Shown here in pieces: positions 19,429 to 26,099 of a DNA stretch of 64,000 bases. Positions within the stretch are counted from its first letter, which is position 1. Each line of letters starts with the position of its first letter. The position numbers were made by a program, and so were the translations under genes. Source of the stretch: an uncultured Pelagibacteraceae bacterium. GTDB taxonomy: Bacteria > Pseudomonadota > Alphaproteobacteria > Pelagibacterales > Pelagibacteraceae. The stretch is from the NCBI GenBank assembly GCA_902569055.1, contig CACFSU010000003.1, positions 17,321 through 81,320 on the forward strand, in the 5' to 3' direction. The notes beneath the pieces are model-generated. The model searched no databases. It was given only the letters and a program-made list of their open reading frames with translations, and was not told the DNA's origin.

Positions 19429-19988
19429 AATTTTTAGAAAAATACAATAATAGCAAAAATATTAGATTTAAATCATTTGAGGAAACTTTAAAAATTTCTT
19501 TCAACAGAGGCTTTAAATCGATAGTCGAAACAGGTACAGCAAGAGGAAAAACAAAATTTTTTTTTATAAAAAGATATAATTGGAAAGATGGTATGAGCAC
19601 TCCTATGTTCGCCGAATATGCAAAATTTATTATGGGTAAACTTCATACTTGTGATATATCCTCAGAAAATATTGAAAATGCTAAAAAATTTACTAGTGAT
19701 TTTTCTGAATATATAGAATTTTATATCAAAGATAGCTTAGTTTTTTTAAAAGAATTTGAATATCCAATTGATTTATTATACTTAGATTCCTTAGATGGTC
19801 ATGATCCTATTGCTGCATCAAATCATCAATTAAAAGAGGCTCAAATTGCGATTAAAAAACTTCACGACAAATCATTAATTTTATTGGATGATAAAGGATC
19901 AAAAACAAATCTATCAATTGATTTTTTAACAAAAAATAATTTTAAGATTATTTATGAAACAAATCATCAAGTTCTTTTATCTCTATAA
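19425..19988 (+). CDS. Class I SAM-dependent methyltransferase-like protein
   Basis: The 187-residue protein has a Rossmann motif I-like sequence IVETGTARGKT near residue 37, an acidic residue after strand 2 (LHTCDISSENIENA) and the motif DLLYLDSLDGHDP. This arrangement resembles the Methyltransf_24 group. The substrate is unknown; linkage to two glycosyltransferases suggests a glycan or glycolipid. It converges on the FkbM gene with 7 bases between stops. Confidence 0.6.
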   Translation: MKFLEKYNNSKNIRFKSFEETLKISFNRGFKSIVETGTARGKTKFFFIKRYNWKDGMSTPMFAEYAKFIMGKLHTCDISSENIENAKKFTSDFSEYIEFYIKDSLVFLKEFEYPIDLLYLDSLDGHDPIAASNHQLKEAQIAIKKLHDKSLILLDDKGSKTNLSIDFLTKNNFKIIYETNHQVLLSL

Positions 19989-19995
19989 TTAAAGT

Positions 19996-20685
19996 TTATT
20001 TGTTCCTGGCAAAAATTAAATCAGCATTAACCCAGTTTATTAATTTATAATTATTATTTATTAATAATTTATATAAATTTGATTTTGTTATATTTTCTAA
20101 TGAAAGATTATATGTTTCTAAATCTTTAATATTAATGTCGGTAATTTCTGTAACAATAATATCTATATCAAATTTATTAAAGTTAAAATTTTTCAAAGCC
20201 TCGTATTCGTAATTTTCAATATCAATGGTCAACAAATCTATTTTCGACACTTTGAATTTTGAATTTTCAATAATACTATTTAATGACTTTCCTTTTATTT
20301 TTTTTATTTCTTGAAAATTATTATTCCTACTTTCAACTAATTCTTTGCTAATCGTATTTATTGCTGATCTATTATGATAAAAAAAAAGATCTTTTTCTTC
20401 ATTATCATAAGAAGTTACTAATGTTTGTATATTCAAGTCTCTAGTTCTTAATTCATCAAATTGCTTTATCGACTCTTGATCTAAATCAATATTAATACCA
20501 CTCCATCCTTTTTTGTATAATAAATATGTATTGTTATATTTAATTGGATGATTGCATCCCACGTCAATAAATATACCTTTTTTTTTCTTTTTAAATATTC
20601 TTTCAATAACTAAATCAACGTTGCTTAATGAATAAGATTTTTTAGAATACTTTTCATAATAAATCTTTTTTAAATAATTTATCAT
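19996..20685 (-). CDS. FkbM family methyltransferase
   Basis: This 229-residue SAM-dependent enzyme has motif I KGIFIDVGCNHP, acidic loop GINIDLDQES and the FkbM-type SKIDLLTIDIENYEYEAL block. FkbM-type enzymes O-methylate sugars and polyketides; within this surface-glycan group a sugar substrate is likely. It lies 2 bases downstream of the recombinase gene in the same direction, so the two may share a transcript. Confidence 0.82.
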   Translation of the reverse strand: MINYLKKIYYEKYSKKSYSLSNVDLVIERIFKKKKKGIFIDVGCNHPIKYNNTYLLYKKGWSGINIDLDQESIKQFDELRTRDLNIQTLVTSYDNEEKDLFFYHNRSAINTISKELVESRNNNFQEIKKIKGKSLNSIIENSKFKVSKIDLLTIDIENYEYEALKNFNFNKFDIDIIVTEITDINIKDLETYNLSLENITKSNLYKLLINNNYKLINWVNADLIFARNK

Positions 20686-20687
20686 TT

Positions 20688-21593
20688 TTATAATTTTATT
20701 TTATTTAAAGCATTATTTTTGAACAAATTTGCTTCTTGAATATATCTTCTTACCATTTGTGTAGTTTTATGGCCCGTCATAGTCATAATATTCCTTTCCT
20801 CAGCACCAAACTCTGCTGCAGTAGTAGCAAAACCTGATCTTAGACTATGTCCAGCATATTTTGATGGATCTAAACCTGCCATTTCAGCGTATTTTTTAAT
20901 TATTAAAGCTACTGATTTATCTGAAATTTCAAAAATTTTTCCCTGATTCTTATCTACAAGTTTACAATTAATATAATTTTTAAGCGTTATAACAGGACAA
21001 AATTCTTGATTATCAAAATAGGGGATTGCTTTAACTGCCCCTTCACCAGATTGATCAGTTTTAGATCTCTTAATTAAAATTTTAACACCTTCAGGCACAA
21101 ATTCTACATCTTCATGATAGATGTTAACCAGTTCAGATCTTCTAAAACCACCTGCGAAACCTATTAAGATTAATGCTTTATCTCTAATTTTTTCTTTATC
21201 TATTGCTTTAATTATTAATTTTAAATCATTGATTAATATAGGTTTTTTTGCTTTTTGTCTTGAACCTAAAGTTCTCTTAATTCCATGTAAATTCTCCATT
21301 ATGATTGGATGTTTGGTATCAATATAATGTCCTTTTAACTTATGAATAACACTTATTGAGGCTATTCTTCTTTTTAAAGTACTAAATTTTGATGATTTTG
21401 ATAGATATGTAATATATAGTGCAATAATTTTAGGCTCAGTTGGGAGATACTGAAACCCATTTTTAGCACAGAATGAGGAAAAATCTCTAAAATCAGCTTT
21501 ATAAGCTCTCAAAGTATTATGAGCCTTTGAATTTTTTAAATTATTTAAAGTCTCAATTTCTAAGCTTTTTACATCAGTAATTAAATTATTCAT
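20688..21593 (-). CDS. Tyrosine recombinase (site-specific integrase)
   Basis: The 301-residue protein has a SAM-like core-binding N-domain (NTLRAYKADFRDFSSFCAKN) and a catalytic domain with Arg151/152 (GFRRSEL), Lys about 178, His249 and Arg252 (HSLRSGFAT), His275 (GHKTTQM) and Tyr284 (RRYIQ). All catalytic positions look intact. It resembles integrases of small mobile elements rather than housekeeping XerC/XerD, though this was not tested. A 9-base-arm inverted repeat lies 6 bases upstream of the start codon. Confidence 0.92.
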   Translation of the reverse strand: MNNLITDVKSLEIETLNNLKNSKAHNTLRAYKADFRDFSSFCAKNGFQYLPTEPKIIALYITYLSKSSKFSTLKRRIASISVIHKLKGHYIDTKHPIIMENLHGIKRTLGSRQKAKKPILINDLKLIIKAIDKEKIRDKALILIGFAGGFRRSELVNIYHEDVEFVPEGVKILIKRSKTDQSGEGAVKAIPYFDNQEFCPVITLKNYINCKLVDKNQGKIFEISDKSVALIIKKYAEMAGLDPSKYAGHSLRSGFATTAAEFGAEERNIMTMTGHKTTQMVRRYIQEANLFKNNALNKIKL

Positions 21594-21599
21594 AAATTT

Positions 21600-21624
21600 T
21601 TCCGATAACCATTAATTATCGGAA
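21600..21624. other. dif-like inverted repeat, candidate recombinase core site
   Basis: Arms TTCCGATAA (21600-21608) and TTATCGGAA (21616-21624) are perfect inverted repeats around a 7-base spacer. Arm length, spacing and the ATAA/TTAT inner ends match tyrosine-recombinase core sites. There is no following T-run in either direction, so it is not a normal terminator. It could instead fold in the recombinase mRNA leader and regulate translation. Confidence 0.5.
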
Positions 21625-21672
21625 TACATATATTAGATGATTTTTGATGTCAATAGTTTAAATTAAAAAAAT

Positions 21673-21849
21673 ATGGGTTCAATTGATGGAGAAATTCCTG
21701 CTTTATGGTTTCTAATTAGTTCGATTGGTTTTGTTATTTTAACGTTTATACAATATAGAAATACCGGTAAGAGCTTTAACACAATATTTTTGTCTATAAT
21801 GGCAATAATATTTTTTATTAGTTATATAATTTTACTAATCCCACACTAG
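21673..21849 (+). CDS. Hypothetical 58-aa membrane protein
   Basis: An ATG at 21673 opens a 58-codon frame: polar start MGSIDGEIPALW, hydrophobic helix LISSIGFVILTFI, charged turn QYRNTGKS and a second helix IFLSIMAIIFFISYIILLI. This two-helix hairpin shape, with the charged turn between, looks like a real small protein. No family is recognised. It stands alone between the recombinase and the structured RNA, in a direction opposite to the recombinase. Confidence 0.55.
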   Translation: MGSIDGEIPALWFLISSIGFVILTFIQYRNTGKSFNTIFLSIMAIIFFISYIILLIPH

Positions 21850-21940
21850 AAAAGTTATTAACATAACCTGTTGAAAAGTAAGTAAATTCAACAATTAAGT
21901 GATACCTTATTTAAAATAAATGTTGTAGAGTGATTTTAAC

Positions 21941-22126
21941 TTAAGAGGCAACTCTTAACTGGCCAGCCAGAGAAAGGCCGAGAGGCTCAAGTCTGGAGGG
22001 CAGAAAACCCTGTAAAGCAGCGCTAAACATATGGGGTGGTAGGTTCGGCGGTAGCGCATACAACGACGAACCATAAAATTCTGATCTTTACACCTTAAAA
22101 AGTGTAAAGTATCAGGGTTTTTTTTT
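21941..22126 (+). ncRNA. Unidentified structured RNA with possible pseudoknot
   Basis: This stretch is richer in G+C than its surroundings, does not code, and folds densely. Elements are: TTAAGAG/CTCTTAA closed by a GCAA tetraloop (21941-21958); CCAGA/TCTGG (21967-21971 with 21992-21996) enclosing GCC-GAGA-GGC; AGGG/CCCT (21997-22011); GCGCTA (22020-22025) with TAGCGC (22052-22057); and GGTTCG (22042-22047) with CGAACC (22067-22072), the last two crossing as an H-type pseudoknot. An intrinsic terminator ends it. Another hairpin, TGTTGAA/TTCAACA, lies upstream at 21869-21893. I find no RNase P, SRP, tmRNA or 6S signature. The 5' end is not determined. Confidence 0.7.
22081..22126 (+). terminator. 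Intrinsic terminator of the structured RNA
   Basis: CTGAT plus TTTACAC (22081-22093) pairs with GTGTAAA plus ATCAG (22102-22115) with one internal loop, followed closely by a run of nine T. The MGMT start codon comes immediately after the T-run. Confidence 0.85.
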
Positions 22127-22405
22127 ATGAAAAAATTCTCCCCTACTAAATTTCAACTAAAAGTCTGGAAATATCTTAAAACTATACCAAAAGGTAAAGT
22201 AAAAACCTATAAAGAAGTAGCTGTCGGCGTAAAAAGCCCTAAATCAGCTCGTGCTGTAGCTAATGCTTGTGCTAAAAACCCATATGCTCCTAAAATACCT
22301 TGTCATAGGGTGATTAGATCTGATGGAGCTCTTGGGGGCTATTCTGGTAAAGGTGGAATTAAGCAAAAACTCAGATTACTAAAATCTGAAAAGGTAGTAA
22401 TTTAG
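22127..22405 (+). CDS. MGMT-family DNA alkyltransferase, single C-terminal domain
   Basis: The 92-residue protein covers only the DNA-binding/active-site domain of methylguanine methyltransferases. The helix-turn-helix is TYKEVAVGVKSPKSARAVANACAKNP, the acceptor Cys59 lies in IPCHRVIRSDG, and ALGGYSGKGG follows. A Cys at the PCHR position indicates a real alkyl acceptor rather than a Trp/Ala-type ATL. The N-terminal domain found in Ada-C/Ogt is absent. The ATG abuts the preceding terminator's T-run, so it may be translated from a leaderless or very short leader mRNA. Confidence 0.88.
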   Translation: MKKFSPTKFQLKVWKYLKTIPKGKVKTYKEVAVGVKSPKSARAVANACAKNPYAPKIPCHRVIRSDGALGGYSGKGGIKQKLRLLKSEKVVI

Positions 22406-22667
22406 CTATATTTTAAGGACTTTTTACGAAAAAAAAATCAGTAAAATCAACATTTTTTTATCATTTTATATGTTTCCCTCTTAAATAGTATATTTCACCC
22501 TTCAGTTGTGCCATATACAAGCTTATAGCCAAAATAGACCCCTCTATGGCCGTTTAAATGGCATATTCAATTAGTGCATCTCTCTACTATTCAACAATAT
22601 CAACATTTTTAGCTTTCCTAATTTACAAATTATTTCATGATCATAATGTTAAAAAAACCCTTATTTT

Positions 22668-22720
22668 AAACAATTATTTAATTTTTTTCATAATTAGCAA
22701 AAAATCCAAACAATTATTTA
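22668..22720. repeat. Direct repeat pair, 13 bases
   Basis: AAACAATTATTTA occurs exactly at 22668-22680 and at 22708-22720, forty bases apart. The sequence is AT-only apart from one C, so chance is possible. Confidence 0.45.
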
Positions 22721-22857
22721 GTAAATAAATGTATTTTAATTTTAAATAATTCAAAATAATCTAATAATGATATTATTTATTCTATTAATAAAATGTAATA
22801 AATACAATAATTTACTATATATACTTAATGCAATACTTTATATATTAGTAAATAAAT
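22718..22857. repeat. Direct repeat pair, 13 bases
   Basis: TTAGTAAATAAAT occurs at 22718-22730 and again at 22845-22857, flanking 114 bases of extremely AT-rich DNA next to the stop of the EamA transporter gene. Confidence 0.45.
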
Positions 22858-22865
22858 ATTACCTA

Positions 22866-23717
22866 TTATTTAACTTTTTGGAGAAAATTCTCTCTTCTTG
22901 AAATATAAATTCCACTTAATATGATAATAAATAATCCTAAGAAGGTCCAATTATCAGGAAAATCGCTAAAAAAATAATACCCTATAATGATATTTGTAAT
23001 GATTTCAAAATAGCTGAATGGAGCTAGTTTAGAGGCATCAGCGTATTTCAAAGATAGAATAAGAAATAAATGGCCTATACATGCAAATATACCAATAGCT
23101 GCCATCATAGACCACTGGTTTATAGTAGGTTTAACCCAAACGAATGGCATTACTGTAGATATAATTATGGCCCCTACTAAGCCAGTTAACAATAAAGTTA
23201 ATAAAGGATTGTCTGAACTACTTAGTTTACGAGTTATAATTAAATAAAAGCCGTACATTACACCTGTACCAAGTGCTGCTAAACTCGCGATGTTTATCTC
23301 TAAAAAACCAGGTCGAATAACAACTAAAGATCCTACAAATCCAATAATTACTGCTGACCACCTCTTGAAACCTACTTTTTCCTCTAAAAAAATTGGAGAA
23401 AAAGCAGTGACTATTAATGGGGCAATAAATGCTAAAGTTAAAGCTTTAGCTAAAGATATAACTGAAATAGCATAAAAAAAACAAATGTTAGCACTTAATA
23501 ATATTAAACCTCTAATAAACTGTAATTTAGGTTTATCAGTCCAAACTAAATTTTGCCTAAAAAATAAAAACATTATTGGTAGAGTGAATACAACAGTAAA
23601 AAAATATCTTGCCCAAGTAATTTGTAAAACTGGAAGGTCTGAACTTAAATATTTAGCAAAACCGTCCATTATAGGAAGCATTACCCATGCTAATAGGTTA
23701 AAAATAATAGCCTTCAT
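22866..23717 (-). CDS. EamA/DMT-family transporter
   Basis: This 283-residue protein has ten predicted membrane segments in two EamA repeats: first ITWARYFFTVVFTLP and FYAISVISLAKALTLAFIAPL (separate stretches), second LILSLKYADASKLAPFSYFEI. This is the layout of S-adenosylmethionine/amino-acid type DMT exporters, but the substrate cannot be read from sequence. It follows the AEC transporter gene in the same direction with 16 bases between. Confidence 0.9.
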   Translation of the reverse strand: MKAIIFNLLAWVMLPIMDGFAKYLSSDLPVLQITWARYFFTVVFTLPIMFLFFRQNLVWTDKPKLQFIRGLILLSANICFFYAISVISLAKALTLAFIAPLIVTAFSPIFLEEKVGFKRWSAVIIGFVGSLVVIRPGFLEINIASLAALGTGVMYGFYLIITRKLSSSDNPLLTLLLTGLVGAIIISTVMPFVWVKPTINQWSMMAAIGIFACIGHLFLILSLKYADASKLAPFSYFEIITNIIIGYYFFSDFPDNWTFLGLFIIILSGIYISRRENFLQKVK

Positions 23718-23733
23718 TTAGCTACGATATAGG

Positions 23734-24636
23734 TTAATTAAAGTACTTTAAAGCAAAGAATACGACTAAAGGTATAGTTATAAATGACATTAAAGTAGAT
23801 ACCACAATCATGCTAGCAACATTATCAACTATTTTTTTTGGAGAGTAAATTGATCCGACAAGATAATTCAAAATTGCACTTGGCATAGAACATTGAATAA
23901 GCAGAACACCTGCTGCAAATCCCTCTAATTCAAAATATAAAATTAGTAGATAGCCTATTATGGGTCCTAAAATCACACGACCAATAGAAGAAAATATTGC
24001 TTTATTAAGAGAAAAAACTTTTAATCTTGTAAGAGCTATTCCTAAAGACATTAAAATTAAAAAAATCGTGGCATACATAAGTAGAAAAGTAGTATTTTCA
24101 ACAAAAGCAGGGATTCTCAAGTCATAATAAAGAAGTGAAACTGACAAGATAATAGCATAAAAAGGAGGGCTTTTAATAATTACATCAATACTAAATTTTC
24201 TATCAGCTAGAAAAACACCGAGTGTAAAGTGACATAATATAATTAAAGCAGAAATTGCAGCGGAAACGCCTAATCCTTGAGAACCATAAGCAAATAAACA
24301 TATTGGTAAACCCATATTTCCAGTATTAGGCATTATAAAAGGAGGTAATTCTCTTATTATATCTTTAGTATTTTGAATAAATAAAAAGACAATACCTACA
24401 ACGGAAAACCCAACTATAGCTATTAAGTAATACCAAAAATAATCTTTGAAAATATAAAATGAGATATTAACAGGATTAAGGGCGTAAATTATCATTGCAG
24501 GAGTGCCCACATTAGCTGCAAAGTTAGTAATGAATGCAGTATCAATTTTAGGGTTTTTCTTACCTAAATAATATCCAATTCCAACTACAAAAAAAACAGG
24601 AAATAAAACTTCAAAAAGTTTTAAATAAATTTCCAT
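23734..24636 (-). CDS. AEC-family transporter (auxin efflux carrier fold)
   Basis: This 300-residue protein of about ten helices has the NhaA-like inverted-repeat fold of the auxin efflux carrier family. Evidence includes the N-terminal VLFPVFFVVGIGYYLGKK, the broken-helix ELPPFIMPNTGNMGLPICLFAYG region and C-terminal QCSMPSAILNYLVGSIY. Bacterial members export or import organic acids such as malate. Its start shares one base with the hom stop. Confidence 0.9.
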   Translation of the reverse strand: MEIYLKLFEVLFPVFFVVGIGYYLGKKNPKIDTAFITNFAANVGTPAMIIYALNPVNISFYIFKDYFWYYLIAIVGFSVVGIVFLFIQNTKDIIRELPPFIMPNTGNMGLPICLFAYGSQGLGVSAAISALIILCHFTLGVFLADRKFSIDVIIKSPPFYAIILSVSLLYYDLRIPAFVENTTFLLMYATIFLILMSLGIALTRLKVFSLNKAIFSSIGRVILGPIIGYLLILYFELEGFAAGVLLIQCSMPSAILNYLVGSIYSPKKIVDNVASMIVVSTLMSFITIPLVVFFALKYFN

Positions 24637-25925
24637 TAATTAAAAATTCTAATTAATGTTGGTGATTTTAATATATATTTATCTTTATTAATCATTTTTA
24701 GGCATCTCTGAATATTTAACTCAACAGTACTGTGTGTAATCATCACTATTGTAGCTTTTTTAGATTTTTGACTAGGTGTTTGAATTAATCTTTTTATAGA
24801 AATATTAAATTTTGCCAATTTATCAGTGATTTTTGACATAACACCTGGAACATCTTTAACCTCAAATCTTAAATACAAAGAGTTAGAATAATTATTTAAA
24901 TTATAAGATCTTAATTTTTTTTGTTTACTATAAGAAATACCAAAAGGTTTTTTAATACCTCCTTTTAAAATTGAGAGTAAATCAGATAATAATGATGAAG
25001 AAGTTGCTTCTGGTCCTGCTCCTTCGCCTTGAAGTATATTTACACCTACAGGTTTTCCCTTAAGGATTATTGCATTCATTACACCATTAACATTACCTAT
25101 GTAGGATTTCTTATTAACAAGACATGGATGAACTCTTTCAAAAAGTTTACCATTTATTAATTCTGTTAAACCTAATAATTTAATTCTCATTCCCAGTTGA
25201 TTAGAAATTTTAATATCTTTTAAGTCAATATTCTCTATACCTTCCATCAAACACTTGTTTAAAGATATTTTAGAATTAAAACTTAGTGAAGATAATATTC
25301 TAACTTTTGCTAAAGCATCATATCCATTTAAATCTAATTTTGGATTACCTGGTTCAGCATATCCCAATTTTTGTGCCTTAGTTAATACTTCTTTAAAATT
25401 AAGATTGGAATTTTCCATTTCTGACAAAATATAATTTGTTGTACCATTTAAGACTCCTGAAACTTTAGTGATTTTATTTGTAGCAAGACCTTCTTTTATA
25501 GTTTTGAGTATTGGGATACCTCCAGCAACGGAAGCTTCAAATTCTAAGTTGACATTGTTAATTTCAGCAACTTTACCCAATTTATTTCCATGTTTTGCAA
25601 TTAAAGCTTTATTTGGCGTTATTACATGTATTTTATTTTTTAAAGCTGTTTCAACTATTTTTTTTGATATGCCGTCAGGCTGACCGATTACTTCAAAAAT
25701 TAAGTCTGGTTTAAGATTAATTATTTTAAGTGGGTTAGAATAAAATATATTTTTATTTATTTTATATTTTCTTTTTTTATTTCGATTTTTAGCCGATATA
25801 CCAATTATTTTTATTTTTTTTCCTGTTTTAATTAAAATATCTTTCTTTTTTAAATTTAGTTCTTGATACAAATAATTTCCAATTTGACCTAGACCAATTA
25901 TTCCTATTTTAAAAGTTTTGCTCAT
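24636..25925 (-). CDS. hom: Homoserine dehydrogenase
   Basis: The 429-residue enzyme begins with the Rossmann sequence GIIGLGQIGNYL. The substrate region includes ANKALIAKHG, EASVAGGIPI and LNGTTNYILSEM, and a C-terminal ACT domain (LRFEVKDVPGVMSKI) likely gives threonine feedback. It reduces aspartate semialdehyde to homoserine, precursor of threonine and methionine, linking it to the nearby metY gene. It is preceded by a small lipoprotein gene. Confidence 0.96.
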   Translation of the reverse strand: MSKTFKIGIIGLGQIGNYLYQELNLKKKDILIKTGKKIKIIGISAKNRNKKRKYKINKNIFYSNPLKIINLKPDLIFEVIGQPDGISKKIVETALKNKIHVITPNKALIAKHGNKLGKVAEINNVNLEFEASVAGGIPILKTIKEGLATNKITKVSGVLNGTTNYILSEMENSNLNFKEVLTKAQKLGYAEPGNPKLDLNGYDALAKVRILSSLSFNSKISLNKCLMEGIENIDLKDIKISNQLGMRIKLLGLTELINGKLFERVHPCLVNKKSYIGNVNGVMNAIILKGKPVGVNILQGEGAGPEATSSSLLSDLLSILKGGIKKPFGISYSKQKKLRSYNLNNYSNSLYLRFEVKDVPGVMSKITDKLAKFNISIKRLIQTPSQKSKKATIVMITHSTVELNIQRCLKMINKDKYILKSPTLIRIFN

Positions 25926-26099
25926 TTATTTATCGATATTTGGATAAGGGGTATTAATTGCATATTCTTCAAGCTTTATTTTAAATTCCTCAATAGTCAT
26001 ATTATTCGAAAAATTTAACGTAGATATATTTATTTTATTATTATCATTAACATAAGTACATCCACTCATTAAAAAAAATAATATTAGTATTTTTTTCAT
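25926..26099 (-). CDS. Small predicted lipoprotein, 57 aa
   Basis: An ATG at 26099 opens a 57-residue protein: short positively charged start MKK, hydrophobic ILILFFL and the lipobox MSGC (Cys14), then a polar, helix-prone tail ending PYPNIDK. The ATG overlaps the argC stop (ATGA) and the stop falls directly before the hom start, so it is translated as a coupled link in an argC-lipoprotein-hom run. No family is recognised. Confidence 0.75.
   Translation of the reverse strand: MKKILILFFLMSGCTYVNDNNKINISTLNFSNNMTIEEFKIKLEEYAINTPYPNIDK

Larger units (their letters stand above)
16149..21624. mobile_element. Possible small genomic island between tRNA-Glu and a tyrosine recombinase
   Basis: Between tRNA-Glu and the 5' end of a tyrosine recombinase lie a GIY-YIG nuclease-like gene, two glycosyltransferase genes and two methyltransferase genes, all typical of surface-polysaccharide variable regions. 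A dif-like inverted repeat sits beside the recombinase start. No duplicated tRNA 3' end is visible at the far side, so simple tRNA integration is not proved and the boundaries are only inferred. Confidence 0.35.
22406..22865. other. 460-base region without a convincing gene
   Basis: The first 200 bases include a patch (about 22495-22600) visibly richer in G+C than the surrounding AT-rich DNA. The rest is extremely AT-rich with direct repeats. Only one weak frame of 56 codons (22558-22728) is found and was not accepted. No tRNA or recognised RNA was seen. Confidence 0.7.

Noticed and set aside
21600..21624. Terminator reading of the TTCCGATAA/TTATCGGAA hairpin
   Set aside because: No T-run follows on either strand, and it lies at a gene start rather than an end.
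21941..22080. Identification of the RNA as tmRNA (it contains AACGACGAA, as in some tag sequences) or RNase P
   Set aside because: The short frame ends after six codons with no hydrophobic tag end, no tRNA-like acceptor or T-loop is found, and RNase P conserved strings are absent.
22495..22600. Minus-strand protein-like fragment (GHRGVYFGYKLVYG) possibly a decayed gene
   Set aside because: Interrupted by stops and only about 20 residues per frame; no family match can be made by eye.
22558..22728. A 56-codon frame, ATG at 22558, with two hydrophobic stretches
   Set aside because: It spans the composition-shifted patch and the AT-rich repeats, has no recognisable family and no ribosome-binding site; random frames of this length are expected in such DNA.
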